Below are positions 53,822 to 62,796 of a stretch of DNA of 64,000 nucleotides, one piece after another. Position numbers and translations under genes: made by a program. The stretch is taken from NCBI GenBank assembly GCA_010202115.1, contig CP047917.1:310001-374000 (forward strand), in the 5' to 3' direction. Under the pieces are notes generated by a model. It did no database searches. It was not told where the DNA came from and saw nothing but the letters and a program-made list of their open reading frames with translations. The DNA comes from Candidatus Saccharibacteria bacterium oral taxon 488. GTDB lineage: Bacteria; Patescibacteriota; Saccharimonadia; Saccharimonadales; Saccharimonadaceae. Within the stretch, counting starts at the first letter, position 1. Each line of letters starts with the position of its first letter.

Positions 53822-54248
53822 TGGTCTCGCGTTTGTCGTAGGTTTTTTTACCTTTGGCCAGAGCAATGACTACTTTAATGAATTTGCCGTTGGTCAATAA
53901 TTTGGTCGGCACAATGGTCATGCCTTGCTGTTTGGCCTCAGTAAAGCGCGTTAACTGGCGCTTGTTAACTAATAATTTTCGTGCTGAAGTATCAATACTG
54001 CGGGCGTTGGCCTGGCCGCGAACATTGAGTCGCAGCGAAAAACTAGCGTTATTTAGCCACAATTCACCATTTCGCAGACTGACGAACGCCCCCTTTAGCT
54101 GCACGTGCCCTTCCCTGGCGGCGCGCACTTCCATGCCCGTCAGCACCAGCCCCGCCACAACTTCCTCGCCCAACTCATAGTCAAATCGCGCTCGGCGATT
54201 CACGACGGCTTGAGTGGATGGTTTTTTGGTCTTGGTGGGCTTGGTCAC
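53769..54248 (-). CDS. smpB: SsrA-binding protein SmpB
   Basis: A 159-residue SmpB, partner of tmRNA in ribosome rescue. Motifs: RRARFDYELGEEVVAGLVLTG, GEVR-type VRAAREGHVQLK, RKLLVNKRQL, and the basic C-terminal tail KGKKTYDKRETIKRRD. It starts at GTG 54248 with TACAAT 6 nt ahead. No tmRNA gene was recognised in the window. Confidence 0.96.
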   Translation of the reverse strand: MTKPTKTKKPSTQAVVNRRARFDYELGEEVVAGLVLTGMEVRAAREGHVQLKGAFVSLRNGELWLNNASFSLRLNVRGQANARSIDTSARKLLVNKRQLTRFTEAKQQGMTIVPTKLLTNGKFIKVVIALAKGKKTYDKRETIKRRDQDRETRRQLSGR

Positions 54249-54252
54249 GTGA

Positions 54253-54810
54253 TTATTGTAGCACGTGAGCTGGGGCTTCAGCGAGGTCCCAATCTATATA
54301 CGGCTCAATAGGGTCATTTTCGGAATCGTTATGCGACTTCTTTGATAATTCGTCTAATGTGTGCTGAATGCGACCCTTGCAATCAAGCAGCAAGTTGGTT
54401 AGGTCGTGAAGTTTCTCACGACGCTCCTCGTCAGTACTAGTGCCAGATAGTATTTCTCTCATTTGCGCGTCAACGAGATTATATAATTGATCTTGGGGGC
54501 CATCGCTATGTTCATAGTGACAGAGCGCATCGTATGCATTGTCTGATCCAACTCTATCGCTAGTAAATTCCTGTTTAGCTCCTTTGGCAATGCTTCGTGC
54601 GACAACTCTTTGCTCAGTCCAGCTTACTACACTTATCAGAATATTGAGGTTTGACTGGACCACCCTCAGATTATCTGCATATGTGCGGGTTTGGAGATCT
54701 ATATTATGGCAGAGTTTATAAATATCGGCACTCTGACTCTCGGGGGTCGCCTCCTCTTCAGGAGGGATAATCGTAGTATGTGGTGCTTGTGGTGTCGTCT
54801 CTATACTCAT
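54253..54810 (-). CDS. Hypothetical protein
   Basis: A 185-residue mostly helical, acidic protein without recognised domain. The N-terminus is Pro/Thr/Glu-rich and the middle has long amphipathic helices (NLRVVQSNLNILISVV). It may be distantly related to the next upstream gene, which has a similar plan and a similar acidic Pro-containing end. A TATAGT lies 8 nt before the ATG. Confidence 0.6.
   Translation of the reverse strand: MSIETTPQAPHTTIIPPEEEATPESQSADIYKLCHNIDLQTRTYADNLRVVQSNLNILISVVSWTEQRVVARSIAKGAKQEFTSDRVGSDNAYDALCHYEHSDGPQDQLYNLVDAQMREILSGTSTDEERREKLHDLTNLLLDCKGRIQHTLDELSKKSHNDSENDPIEPYIDWDLAEAPAHVLQ
54255..54260 (-). promoter_or_regulatory. Extended -10 box TGCTACAAT, leaderless start of smpB
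   Basis: The box ends 6 nt before the GTG at 54248 and lies in the last codons of the upstream gene. Confidence 0.5.
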
Positions 54811-54861
54811 AATTTCATACTATAACATTGATTATGTATAAATGCAATAGTATAATGAATT

Positions 54862-55341
54862 TTAATGATCATCAACCGTTAGAGGTGGTTCATCCGTCAG
54901 AGCGCTGACTCGCACGGCAGCTATCATTCCTAGCTGTTTGATATCATTTGACCACTGATCTTTCCAATGTCGATTCTTTCTCTTGGCCCTGTCTTTGGCC
55001 TCATGTATATCAACAATCAGTTGCAGCATCGTGTTGTTGAGTGTACCCTCAATTAATTTGCCGTCAGTGTCACGATCACAAACGAAGCCCTCGATCGCCT
55101 CGTTCATATTCTTGGTAATTTCATCCGTTGGGATGCGGTGTCTGGCGTACAGGATGAGAGCTGTCATGCGCTTTAGATTATTTATCGTAACTTCTCGGGA
55201 TTCATGTATTTCTGGATCACCTAACGCGTCTTTGGCTTGAGCAAAGATATCATCGAGGCGCGACTGATATCCCTCCATGATGGTTGCTATAGTTTCTGGT
55301 GTTTTTGCCGTGCTTGTCGGCAGCCTGTCGTGTATACCCAT
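54862..55341 (-). CDS. Hypothetical protein
   Basis: A 159-residue helical, charged protein with no recognised family; motifs include NLKRMTALILYARHRIPTDE and DRAKRKNRHWKDQW. No signal peptide. TATGCT ends 6 nt before the ATG. It may be a paralogue of the downstream gene at 54253-54810, which is only suggested by layout. Confidence 0.6.
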   Translation of the reverse strand: MGIHDRLPTSTAKTPETIATIMEGYQSRLDDIFAQAKDALGDPEIHESREVTINNLKRMTALILYARHRIPTDEITKNMNEAIEGFVCDRDTDGKLIEGTLNNTMLQLIVDIHEAKDRAKRKNRHWKDQWSNDIKQLGMIAAVRVSALTDEPPLTVDDH

Positions 55342-55347
55342 AATGGT

Positions 55348-55353
55348 AGCATA
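55348..55353 (-). promoter_or_regulatory. -10 box TATGCT, leaderless start
   Basis: The box ends 6 nt before the ATG at 55341. Confidence 0.4.
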
Positions 55354-55447
55354 TCATATATCTGCGTTTGTGCCAGGTGCGACCCTATCAATTCAAGAAC
55401 GGTCCATCACCTCATTCATAAGGGTGATATGCTACAATATCCCAAGC

Positions 55448-57232
55448 ATGATAGCCGACATTCACATCACCGAGAAGAGTTTTGGCGACAAGACGTTGAT
55501 GCGCGACGTCAAGTTTAGTGTGGATGATGGCGAGAAGGTTGGCGTGGTCGGCCGTAATGGCGTCGGCAAGTCGACACTGTTTGGCATCTTGGCGGGCACG
55601 GACACTGATTATACTGGCGAGGTGATTTTTCGCCGCGGCATCACCGTGGCCAGTACGGCGCAGGAGCATCACGGTTTGGACGATCAGACGGTGTTGAGCT
55701 ACATCCTGGCGGGGCTGCCAGAATATGCGAGCTTAAAGAAAATTATCGATGAATACCCTGAGACCATGGGCGACAATATGCGTAAGATTGAGGAGTATAC
55801 GCAGGCGCTGGAGCGATTTGACCAGAAAGGGTTTTATCAGATTGAGGAGAAGATTGGGCGGGAGCTTGATAATTTTCAGCTGAGCGGGTGTGGCGGCCGT
55901 CCGCTTGGTTCCCTGTCGGGTGGTCAGAAGCGGCTGGTGGAGATCGTGAAGATTATGCATTCGGAGGCGCATTTGGCGCTGATTGACGAGCCGACCAACC
56001 ACATGGATTATGTGGCCAAGCAGCAATTCATCGACTGGATGAGTTCGCAGCCGCGCCAGGCGATGCTGATCATCACCCACGACCGCGATGTGCTGGGTCG
56101 GGTGGATCGAATTATTGAGCTCAAAGACGGTGGATCAGTCAGCTACCGCGGTAATTATGACGCCTATCTCAAGCAGAATGCTCAGGCGACGGCGGCGGGC
56201 ATGAATAATTTTGAGCAGGTTGAGAAGCGGATGACTAACCTTCGGCAAAAGGTGCTGGATTATCAGCGGCTAAAGGAAAAGTCGCGCAACCCCGGCACTA
56301 TCCAAAAGTTCAAGCGGCTGGAACATGAGGCGCGGGCCGAGCTGGCGGAATTATCAGAGATGGACAAGCCGACATTTTGGATTGACAAGCAGTCAGCTGG
56401 GCAGCTTGATTATAAGTCGGCTGAGCGCTACGGCAAGTTCAAGGCGCGCAATATTCGCCTGTCGATGAAGGATGCGGCTAGTCGTAGCCAGCACGTGCTG
56501 GTGCGGGTTGAGGATGCGGCAGTTGGGATTGGCGAGCGGCTATTGTGTGAGGGGGTGAATATTGATCTACGTGAGGGCGAGGCGGTGGAGCTACGCGGCC
56601 GCAATGGCGCCGGCAAGACGACGTTGATTCGGATGTTGTTAAATAGTAGGGCGGCAGCCACTCCACCGTCCTCCGCCAGAGCACACTCTTCGCTCAAATC
56701 TCCACTGGAGATTTCTCGCGAGCGTTCGGCTGAAACGTCCGTTACTCACGAACGCTTCACAGTCTCTGGCGTAGGAGGTGTCGCACCTGCCGCCCCTATC
56801 CTCTACTCTGGTAATCTTTTCCTCGATCCGCAGGTGCGGGTGGGCGTGTATGAGCAAGAGATCGATGAGCAGTATTTGGCGGATCCGTTGGAGGCGGCGA
56901 TTGAGAAACTGTATCTTGGCCGCGACCTGCCGATTTCTGAGACGAAAATTCGCCAACTAATGGCCGATTATCTGTTCACCGAAGCCGATCGGATGACGCC
57001 ACTGGCGCGCCTGTCGGGTGGTCAGAAGGCACGCTTTCAGATCATTGCCATGCTGGCGAATGACCGGCAGCTGCTGATTTTAGATGAGCCGACCAACCAC
57101 CTTGACCTGCCGAGCATTGAGGAGTTAGAGACGGCACTGGCGAAATATTCTGGCGCCATCCTCTATGTCAGTCACGACAACTATTTCCGTCAAGCAATTG
57201 GTGGTGAGGTGGTGCAAATTGGTGCGGCGTGA
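55448..57232 (+). CDS. ABC-F family ATPase with in-frame palindromic insertion
   Basis: A 594-residue soluble ABC-F protein (ribosome-associated translation factor or antibiotic-resistance type). Domain 1: GRNGVGKST, LSGGQKRL, LALIDEPTNHMD. Linker with RMTNLRQKVLDYQRLKEK. Domain 2: GRNGAGKTT, LSGGQKARF, LLILDEPTNHLD. Right after the second Walker A, about 49 residues of Ala/Ser/Pro-rich sequence interrupt the domain; these are encoded by the palindromic element 56649-56795. The ATG at 55448 precedes the conserved start IADIHITEKSFGDK; the longer frame to 55277 is ignored. Confidence 0.92.
   Translation: MIADIHITEKSFGDKTLMRDVKFSVDDGEKVGVVGRNGVGKSTLFGILAGTDTDYTGEVIFRRGITVASTAQEHHGLDDQTVLSYILAGLPEYASLKKIIDEYPETMGDNMRKIEEYTQALERFDQKGFYQIEEKIGRELDNFQLSGCGGRPLGSLSGGQKRLVEIVKIMHSEAHLALIDEPTNHMDYVAKQQFIDWMSSQPRQAMLIITHDRDVLGRVDRIIELKDGGSVSYRGNYDAYLKQNAQATAAGMNNFEQVEKRMTNLRQKVLDYQRLKEKSRNPGTIQKFKRLEHEARAELAELSEMDKPTFWIDKQSAGQLDYKSAERYGKFKARNIRLSMKDAASRSQHVLVRVEDAAVGIGERLLCEGVNIDLREGEAVELRGRNGAGKTTLIRMLLNSRAAATPPSSARAHSSLKSPLEISRERSAETSVTHERFTVSGVGGVAPAAPILYSGNLFLDPQVRVGVYEQEIDEQYLADPLEAAIEKLYLGRDLPISETKIRQLMADYLFTEADRMTPLARLSGGQKARFQIIAMLANDRQLLILDEPTNHLDLPSIEELETALAKYSGAILYVSHDNYFRQAIGGEVVQIGAA
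56649..56795. repeat. In-frame palindromic element inside the ABC-F gene
   Basis: About 147 bp bounded by imperfect inverted arms of 32-33 bp (56649-56681 and 56764-56795), both reading GGGCGGCAG...CGCCAGAG outward. Inside lie a perfect hairpin AAATCTCCA-c-TGGAGATTT (56696-56714) and GCGTTCG/CGAACGC. It has no stop in the gene's frame and its length is a multiple of 3. It resembles the palindromic elements that insert into Rickettsia genes; no transposase is encoded. Confidence 0.65.
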
Positions 57233-57251
57233 GCAATTGAATAGATCAATT

Positions 57252-57285
57252 AAAATACCGCGAGAATAAAAACCCCGCGGCATCT
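57252..57285 (-). terminator. Terminator of the glutaredoxin gene
   Basis: Stem CCGCG/CGCGG (57258-57262 and 57276-57280) followed by TATTTTAATT on the minus strand. It lies between convergent genes and may serve both. Confidence 0.55.
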
Positions 57286-57298
57286 TAAGTCTCAAAAA

Positions 57299-57586
57299 TT
57301 ATTCGGCGATCAAACCGTTTTTCCGGAGCGCATCCTGTAGTTTCGGCCGGTCGAATCCCAGGATGACCTCGCCGCAAACATCGGTCACCGGCACGCCCTG
57401 GAAATTGCCGCCGTTTTTACTGAGCAATTCTTCCTTGGCGCTTGGATCAGCCTCGATGTCCTTGGCGACAAAATCAATGCCGAGTTTTTTCAGCCACTCC
57501 ATCTCGGTGTGGCAGAATGCGCACCAGCTGGTGCTATAGACGGTGACTTTAGCGTCTTGGTGATTGGCCGTGTTATCTTCGCTCAT
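57299..57586 (-). CDS. Glutaredoxin-like protein
   Basis: A 95-residue thioredoxin-fold protein: VTVYSTSWCAFCHTEMEWL with redox CxxC, cis-Pro segment GVPVTD, and VILGFDRPKL at the C-terminus. It matches the glutaredoxin/NrdH-like group. The CAFC motif is unusual beside CPYC. AAGGAGGGA precedes the ATG. Confidence 0.9.
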   Translation of the reverse strand: MSEDNTANHQDAKVTVYSTSWCAFCHTEMEWLKKLGIDFVAKDIEADPSAKEELLSKNGGNFQGVPVTDVCGEVILGFDRPKLQDALRKNGLIAE

Positions 57587-57649
57587 AACTTCCCTCCTTA
57601 TGGCTTTTCTCTATTGTAGCATAAGCATCGGTGCCTCGGCAATGCTACT

Positions 57650-57886
57650 CTAGTCTCGGGACACCCGACTCGTTAAGTGCCAGCCGTCACACCCTTGGCA
57701 ATAATACACGTCTAGTTCCAGCTTTGGTGACATCAGCTCCTGCGTATCAGCCGCTCGCCTGGCGATTTGCTCGGTGGCGAAGCGGCGCTTGCGCCGGCAG
57801 GTGTCGTGATCGGTAGTTGTCAGCGTCGGCTTGACGAGCGTTCGGGCCGATTTTGGTTGGTTTTTCGGGTAATTTCGCCGTGGCAT
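57650..57886 (-). CDS. Small zinc-ribbon-like protein
   Basis: A 78-residue basic protein ending YYCQGCDGWHLTSRVSRD; an upstream single Cys (DTCRRKRRF) and the CxxC-WH pair could bind zinc. Function unknown. TATACT (57896-57901) lies 9 nt before the ATG, overlapping the ATP synthase promoter on the other strand, so the two promoters may compete. Confidence 0.6.
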   Translation of the reverse strand: MPRRNYPKNQPKSARTLVKPTLTTTDHDTCRRKRRFATEQIARRAADTQELMSPKLELDVYYCQGCDGWHLTSRVSRD

Positions 57887-57887
57887 C

Positions 57888-57916
57888 TTGTCAAGAGTAT
57901 AGCATGTTGCTATAGT
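57888..57916 (+). promoter_or_regulatory. Promoter of the ATP synthase operon
   Basis: TTGTCA (57888-57893), 17-bp spacer, TATAGT (57911-57916), 9 nt before the first ATG at 57926. Confidence 0.7.
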
Positions 57917-57925
57917 GACAGAGTA

Positions 57926-58198
57926 ATGGCTGAGAGACCAGATATTGAGAATGGCGTGACGACAGCGACGGAAGTGGCGGCGGCTCGGGTTATTCTCGGG
58001 ACGATCGGCGACACAACGTGGCGGATGTTTGTGCCGAGCATCGGCTGTACGCTGCTGGGTGTGTGGCTGGATAGCGTGTTTGGCTTGAAGCCGTGGCTGA
58101 TGTTTGCTGGTGTGGTACTTGGCTTTTTAGGCGCGTATCTACTGGTGAATAAGCAACTGGGGCGTGTGAAACGAAAAAAGGAGCGTAAAAACATATGA
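57926..58198 (+). CDS. AtpI-like (AtpZ/AtpI) membrane protein
   Basis: A 90-residue protein with two membrane helices (about 28-48 and 53-74) and a basic tail, first in the ATP synthase operon as AtpI/AtpZ usually is. Those proteins help c-ring assembly or Mg2+ uptake. The start at 57926 matches the promoter; the frame upstream is not used. It overlaps atpB (ATGA). Confidence 0.75.
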   Translation: MAERPDIENGVTTATEVAAARVILGTIGDTTWRMFVPSIGCTLLGVWLDSVFGLKPWLMFAGVVLGFLGAYLLVNKQLGRVKRKKERKNI

Positions 58199-59028
58199 TG
58201 CAACGATTTGCCAGTGCCGGTCCGCACATTTCAGTCAAGGCTGATGAGGTAGCGAATATCATGGGCGTGTCGATCACTAACTCGCACATGCTTGGCGCGC
58301 TGGGACTGATCGTTTTGGTGTGGCTGATGTTTCGGACGCGGGCGGCAGTGCTGGGCAAGAAAAAGCATAATTTTGCGACGCGGCTGGTACACTGGACATT
58401 TGATGGGCTGTACAATACGGTTTGCCAAGTCATCCCTGACCAGACATGGGCGCGTCGAGTGGCGCCGCTGTGCATCACCATATTCTTTTTCGTGGTGGCG
58501 CAGTATTGGTTGGGGCTGCTACCGATCGTCGGGCCGATTACCGTGGGTAGTCATGGTACACCGCTGTTTCGCGGTGGTGTGGCCGACCTGAATATGACGT
58601 TTGGCCTCGCTATCGTGACAATTGTTGCAGCGCAGGTGTACGCCTTTAAGTACCTTGGCTTTAAGGGTAATATGGGCCGCTACTTTGTCAATCCATTGCG
58701 CGATCCGATCATGGCGTTCGTTGGCATCCTGGAGCTGGTGGCGGAGTTCTCGCGCCTGCTTGGGCTGAGCTTCCGTTTGTTTGGCAACGTGTTGGCCGGC
58801 GAAGTGCTGCTGATTATGATCGCCTTTTTGACGCAATATATCTCGCCGGCGGCGCTCCAGCCGTTTTATCTGTTCGAGCTGTTCATCGGCGGTATTCAGG
58901 CGTACATTTTCTTTATGCTGTCAACGGTATTTATTTCGCTGGGGCTGGCTCACCACGACACGCACGAGCCGACTGATCATGCTCATTCACCTGCTGATAC
59001 GACGAAACTCGCGGCGGCGAATGATTAG
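58195..59028 (+). CDS. atpB: ATP synthase F0 subunit a
   Basis: A 277-residue integral membrane subunit that forms the proton path against the c-ring. The functional helix reads LLGLSFRLFGNVLAGEVLL, whose Arg is the essential one, with ELVAEFSRL before it. An N-terminal region of about 60 residues precedes the first shared helix. The C-terminus is His/Asp-rich. Second in the operon, coupled to the AtpI-like gene. Confidence 0.95.
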   Translation: MMQRFASAGPHISVKADEVANIMGVSITNSHMLGALGLIVLVWLMFRTRAAVLGKKKHNFATRLVHWTFDGLYNTVCQVIPDQTWARRVAPLCITIFFFVVAQYWLGLLPIVGPITVGSHGTPLFRGGVADLNMTFGLAIVTIVAAQVYAFKYLGFKGNMGRYFVNPLRDPIMAFVGILELVAEFSRLLGLSFRLFGNVLAGEVLLIMIAFLTQYISPAALQPFYLFELFIGGIQAYIFFMLSTVFISLGLAHHDTHEPTDHAHSPADTTKLAAAND

Positions 59029-59060
59029 AAAAGTAAAGTATTAAATAAAGGAGAAATTAT

Positions 59061-59273
59061 ATGAAAGAATTAGCATTTGCACTCACCTACGCCATCCCGG
59101 CTGCGCTGGCAGCGATCGGCGCTGGTATCGTCGGCGCGGCAGCGATGAACGCGGCTGGCCGCAACCCAGAGAAAATTAACGATCTACGCACCATGATGAT
59201 CCTCGGTATTTCGTTCATCGACGCCCTGGCGATTATCGGTTTCGTGGCGGCTATCGTCGGCAAAGTTATGTAA
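59061..59273 (+). CDS. atpE: ATP synthase F0 subunit c
   Basis: A 70-residue two-helix hairpin. The polar loop is RNPEKIN, and the ion-binding carboxylate is Asp in ISFIDALAIIGFV. The Na+-binding residues typical of sodium-driven rings are not apparent, so proton coupling is likely. AAGGAGA precedes the ATG. Usual length. Confidence 0.96.
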   Translation: MKELAFALTYAIPAALAAIGAGIVGAAAMNAAGRNPEKINDLRTMMILGISFIDALAIIGFVAAIVGKVM

Positions 59274-59288
59274 TTTGAGAGGTAAATT

Positions 59289-59837
59289 GTGGAGACTATA
59301 TTGACACAATTTGCGAGTGCCGAAGCGCACGCGGCCGAAAAGGCTGACCTGTTCAGTTCGCTGGGCATTGACTGGAAGCTGCTGATTTTACAAACGGTGG
59401 CGTTTCTAATCTTGCTAGTGATTCTACGCAAGTGGGTATATCCACCGCTGGCAGCGATGCTCGACAAGCGCGAAAAAGACATGCGCACAGCCGAAAAGGC
59501 AGCGCAGTCGGCGCGTGATAACGCTGATAAGGCTGAAAAAATGACCAACGAGTTGATGCGAAAAGCTCGGGCGGAGGCCAGTGATATCGTGGCGGCAGCG
59601 CGCGAGGAAGCGGCCTCGGTCGTCGAGCAAGCTGCGGCTAAGGCGACTGCCAAGTCTGAGACCATCGTTAGCGCGGCGCAGGCGGAAATTGCTAAGGAAG
59701 TTGAGCAGGCCAAGAAAACATTGCACAATGAAACGCTGGAATTAGTGGCCGAGGCGACTGGCAAGGTTTTGCACGAGAAAGTTGATACTAAGACAGACGC
59801 CAAGCTGATCGCGACTGCGGTCAAGGAGGTTGCCTAG
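59289..59837 (+). CDS. atpF: ATP synthase F0 subunit b
   Basis: A 182-residue stator subunit: N-terminal helix (WKLLILQTVAFLILLVILRK) and a long Ala/Glu/Lys-rich coiled coil containing the family's KREKDMRTAEKAA stretch. It starts with GTG 59289 behind GAGAGG. It links the membrane part to subunit delta. Confidence 0.93.
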   Translation: METILTQFASAEAHAAEKADLFSSLGIDWKLLILQTVAFLILLVILRKWVYPPLAAMLDKREKDMRTAEKAAQSARDNADKAEKMTNELMRKARAEASDIVAAAREEAASVVEQAAAKATAKSETIVSAAQAEIAKEVEQAKKTLHNETLELVAEATGKVLHEKVDTKTDAKLIATAVKEVA

Positions 59838-59839
59838 TC

Positions 59840-60376
59840 ATGGCGCGGACGCTTCGGCGAAAGTTGGCGCAGCATGCGGCCGAGCGGCTGCTGACGGGCG
59901 ACGCAGCAGTGATTGATGAACTAGCGGCGCTGATCATAGCCGAGCGGCGCGAGCGAGAGATCGATCTGTTGGTGCAGGATATTGAGGCGAAATTGGCTGA
60001 GCTCGGGATGATTGTGGCGACGGTGGAAAGCGCAACACCGCTGGACGCGGCGACAAAGGATGCGATTAAACGACTACTATCATCTAACTCGGGCATGGAG
60101 TCGCTGACATCTGTGGAGGGTCGCTCTGCAGCCCGAGCGTCCAGAAAGGACGCCCGGAGCGAAGCCCACGCACCCGAAACAGATGGTAGCGACCGTGCCA
60201 CTCAGCATGTCGAACTTCCTGATACGGAAGTCCCGAGCGACCGCATCGCTCAGGTGCGCCTGCGTGAAATCATCCGTTCCGAGTTGATTGGTGGGGTGAA
60301 GATTACCACGCCGACTCAAGTGATGGACGCGACAATTGCCAAGAAACTAAACGACTTGCGGGCGAAGAAAATCTAG
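59840..60376 (+). CDS. atpH: ATP synthase F1 subunit delta, interrupted by a palindromic element
   Basis: A 178-residue delta subunit assigned by position and by its ends: helical N-terminal domain with [13 protein letters not shown], and a C-terminus reading [19 protein letters not shown] then LNDLRAKK, which matches the family's GGV...D-x-S-x-x-x-RL. Residues about 94-135 are a polar insert with no family match, encoded by the element at 60119-60242. Without it the protein would be short, so part of the C-terminal domain seems replaced. Confidence 0.82.
   Translation: MARTLRRKLAQHAAERLLTGDAAVIDELAALIIAERREREIDLLVQDIEAKLAELGMIVATVESATPLDAATKDAIKRLLSSNSGMESLTSVEGRSAARASRKDARSEAHAPETDGSDRATQHVELPDTEVPSDRIAQVRLREIIRSELIGGVKITTPTQVMDATIAKKLNDLRAKKI
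60119..60242. repeat. In-frame palindromic element inside atpH
   Basis: Bounded by GGTCGCTC (60119-60126) and GAGCGACC (60235-60242), an 8-bp inverted repeat. Internal hairpins are CGTCC-agaaa-GGACG and ACTTCC-tgatac-GGAAGT. It is open in the atpH frame. It differs in sequence from the ABC-F element but has the same character. Confidence 0.5.
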
Positions 60377-60384
60377 GAGGAAAA

Positions 60385-61911
60385 ATGAGCAAGATTGATG
60401 TGACAGAACTAGCCAAAAGCCTGCGGGAAAAAATCGCGCAGCTGGAGGCGACGGAAGGATTAGCGGACGCTGGTGTGGTCATCCGCGTCGGTGACGGCGT
60501 GGCATGGGTGCACGGCCTCAGTAAGGCTGGCTACAGCGAAGTGCTAGAAATTGAGACTGATGGCGGCGTGGTGGAAGCGTTTGCCCTGAACTTGATGGAA
60601 GATGAAATTGGTGCGGTGATCCTCGGCGGTGAAGAAAAAGTCAAGGCTGGCGCCAGCGTTCGCCGCAAGGGTGCGGTGCTGGACGTGCCAGTTGGCGAGG
60701 AGCTGCTCGGCCGGGTGGTTGACCCGCTAGGTCGGCCGCTAGATGGCGGACCAGCTATCAAGACCAAGCAGCGCGGGCTGATTGAACGCCCAGCTATCGG
60801 CGTGATGGGCCGTAAGTCGGTGCACGAGCCGCTGATGACCGGTATCATGTCAATTGACGCCATGTTCCCAATCGGTCGCGGGCAGCGCGAGCTGATTATC
60901 GGTGACCGCCAGACCGGTAAAACCGCCATTGCTATCGACACCATGATCAACCAGGCGCGGCAAAAGACTGGCGTGGTGAACGTCTACGTGGCGATTGGAC
61001 AGAAATTATCAAAGATTGCCCGGTTGGTTGACCGCCTGAAAGAAGAAGGCGTGATGGAGCAAACCATCGTGGTGGCGACCAGCCCGTCAGACGCGGCTTC
61101 CCTGTTGTACCTCGCGCCATATGCCGGTACGGCCATGGGCGAATATTTCCGCGACAACGGCGGCCACGCGCTGATGATTTATGATGATTTGACCAAGCAC
61201 GCCGTGGCCTACCGCCAGATGTCATTGCTGCTACGCCGTCCACCGGGACGCGAGGCGTACCCTGGTGATGTCTTCTACCTACACTCTCGCCTGCTCGAGC
61301 GTTCAGCTAAATTGTCGGACGAATTGGGCGCCGGCTCGTTGACTGCTCTGCCAATCATCGAGACGCAGGCTGGTGACATCTCGGCGTACATTCCAACCAA
61401 CGTGATCTCCATCACCGACGGTCAGATTTTCCTAGAAACCGATTTGTTCTACCAAGGTATTCGCCCGGCCATCTCTGCTGGTCTATCGGTCTCCCGTGTT
61501 GGTGGCGCCGCTCAGACCAAGGCGGTTAAATCGGTTGGTGGTAACCTGAAGCTCGGCCTTTCACAGTTCCGTGAATTGGCTAGTTTCGCGCAATTTGGCT
61601 CGGATCTGGATGACGCGACCAAGGCGCAAATTGACCGCGGTCAGCGCCTGACTGAACTTTTGAAGCAGCCGCAGTACCAGCCGATGAGCGTGTGGGAGCA
61701 ATTTGTCAGTATCCATGCGGTGACCAGCGGCGCCTTTGACAATGTGCCAGTCGCTAAGATCAAGGAAGCACAAGCTGCCCTGCTGACACAACTTTGGAAG
61801 AATAACAAAGACGCCATGCGTGAACTTAATAAGGGCGATAAGCCAGCTGACGAGCAACTGAAGCTGATTGATGACGTAACGCAGGCAGCGGCGAAAGGGT
61901 TTGAGGAGTAA
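60385..61911 (+). CDS. atpA: ATP synthase F1 subunit alpha
   Basis: A 508-residue subunit of normal length. Walker A-type [13 protein letters not shown], catalytic-interface Arg region [17 protein letters not shown], and the N-terminal beta-barrel with [14 protein letters not shown]. It alternates with beta in the F1 hexamer and binds non-catalytic nucleotide. AGGAGG precedes the ATG. Confidence 0.98.
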   Translation: MSKIDVTELAKSLREKIAQLEATEGLADAGVVIRVGDGVAWVHGLSKAGYSEVLEIETDGGVVEAFALNLMEDEIGAVILGGEEKVKAGASVRRKGAVLDVPVGEELLGRVVDPLGRPLDGGPAIKTKQRGLIERPAIGVMGRKSVHEPLMTGIMSIDAMFPIGRGQRELIIGDRQTGKTAIAIDTMINQARQKTGVVNVYVAIGQKLSKIARLVDRLKEEGVMEQTIVVATSPSDAASLLYLAPYAGTAMGEYFRDNGGHALMIYDDLTKHAVAYRQMSLLLRRPPGREAYPGDVFYLHSRLLERSAKLSDELGAGSLTALPIIETQAGDISAYIPTNVISITDGQIFLETDLFYQGIRPAISAGLSVSRVGGAAQTKAVKSVGGNLKLGLSQFRELASFAQFGSDLDDATKAQIDRGQRLTELLKQPQYQPMSVWEQFVSIHAVTSGAFDNVPVAKIKEAQAALLTQLWKNNKDAMRELNKGDKPADEQLKLIDDVTQAAAKGFEE

Positions 61912-61914
61912 TCC

Positions 61915-62792
61915 ATGCCGAGTACTCGTGCGCTGAAAAATCGCATTCGCTCGGTGGATTCGACCAAGCAAATCACCAAGGCGATGCAGTTGGTGGCGGC
62001 CAGCAAAATGCGCCGTTCGCAAGAGGCGGACAAGGCGTCAGCTCCCTACACCATGGCAGCCGAGGAGTTGCTGAGCTACCTGGCCAGTCAAGGTGCAACC
62101 GATAACCACCCGCTGTTTAAGCGCCGCAAAATCACTAAGCGTCTAATCATCGTCATTGCCAGCGACAAAGGTTTGGCTGGAGCGTATAACACAAACGTGC
62201 TGAAGAAGTATCTGGAGCTACTGAAGCGTGATGATGAGCGCGGCATTGAGAATCTGACCTTGACAATTGGGCGTCGGGCTTCACAGTTTGCCTCGCGCTT
62301 GAAGGATACGAAGATTATCGGTAACTATGACGATTTACCGGATCAGCCGTCAGGGCTCACTTTTCACACCATTTTAAACACCGCGACTAGCATGTTTGAG
62401 AATGGCGAAGTTGACGCAGTAACGTTGGTATACACGCGATTTGTCAATAGCATGGTGCAGACGGCGGAATTATCGCGCTTGTTGCCAGCTGGCACGAAGA
62501 CGCTGATTGATCCGAGTGAAGTTTCTAACACGGTTTCCGATGCCAAGTACGAGCCGAGCATTCCGGAAGTGCTGGACGCCGTAGCGAATCGTTTGACGGG
62601 CGCGCGATTATTGCAAGCGTTGCTGGACGCTCGCGCTTCGGAACATTCTATGCGGATGATGGCTATGAAGAACGCGACGGATAATGCTTCTGACCTGGTG
62701 GATGACTTGACGCTGGCGATGAACAAAGCCCGCCAGGGCGCGATCACCCAGGAATTGGCAGAAATTTCTGGCGGTGTGGAGGCGATGGAACA

Positions 62793-62796
<4 letters not shown>
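61915..62796 (+). CDS. atpG: ATP synthase F1 subunit gamma
   Basis: A 293-residue rotor subunit: N-terminal helix RALKNRIRSVDSTKQITKAMQLVAASK(split over 61924-62004) and C-terminal MRMMAMKNATDNASDLVDDL with the conserved ITQELAEI near the end. It sits 3 nt after atpA. Its stop overlaps the next, non-ATPase, gene by 4 nt. Confidence 0.97.

Noticed and set aside
53769..54260. tmRNA gene next to smpB
   Set aside because: The flanks are filled by coding genes, and no tRNA-like ends with a tag frame were found.
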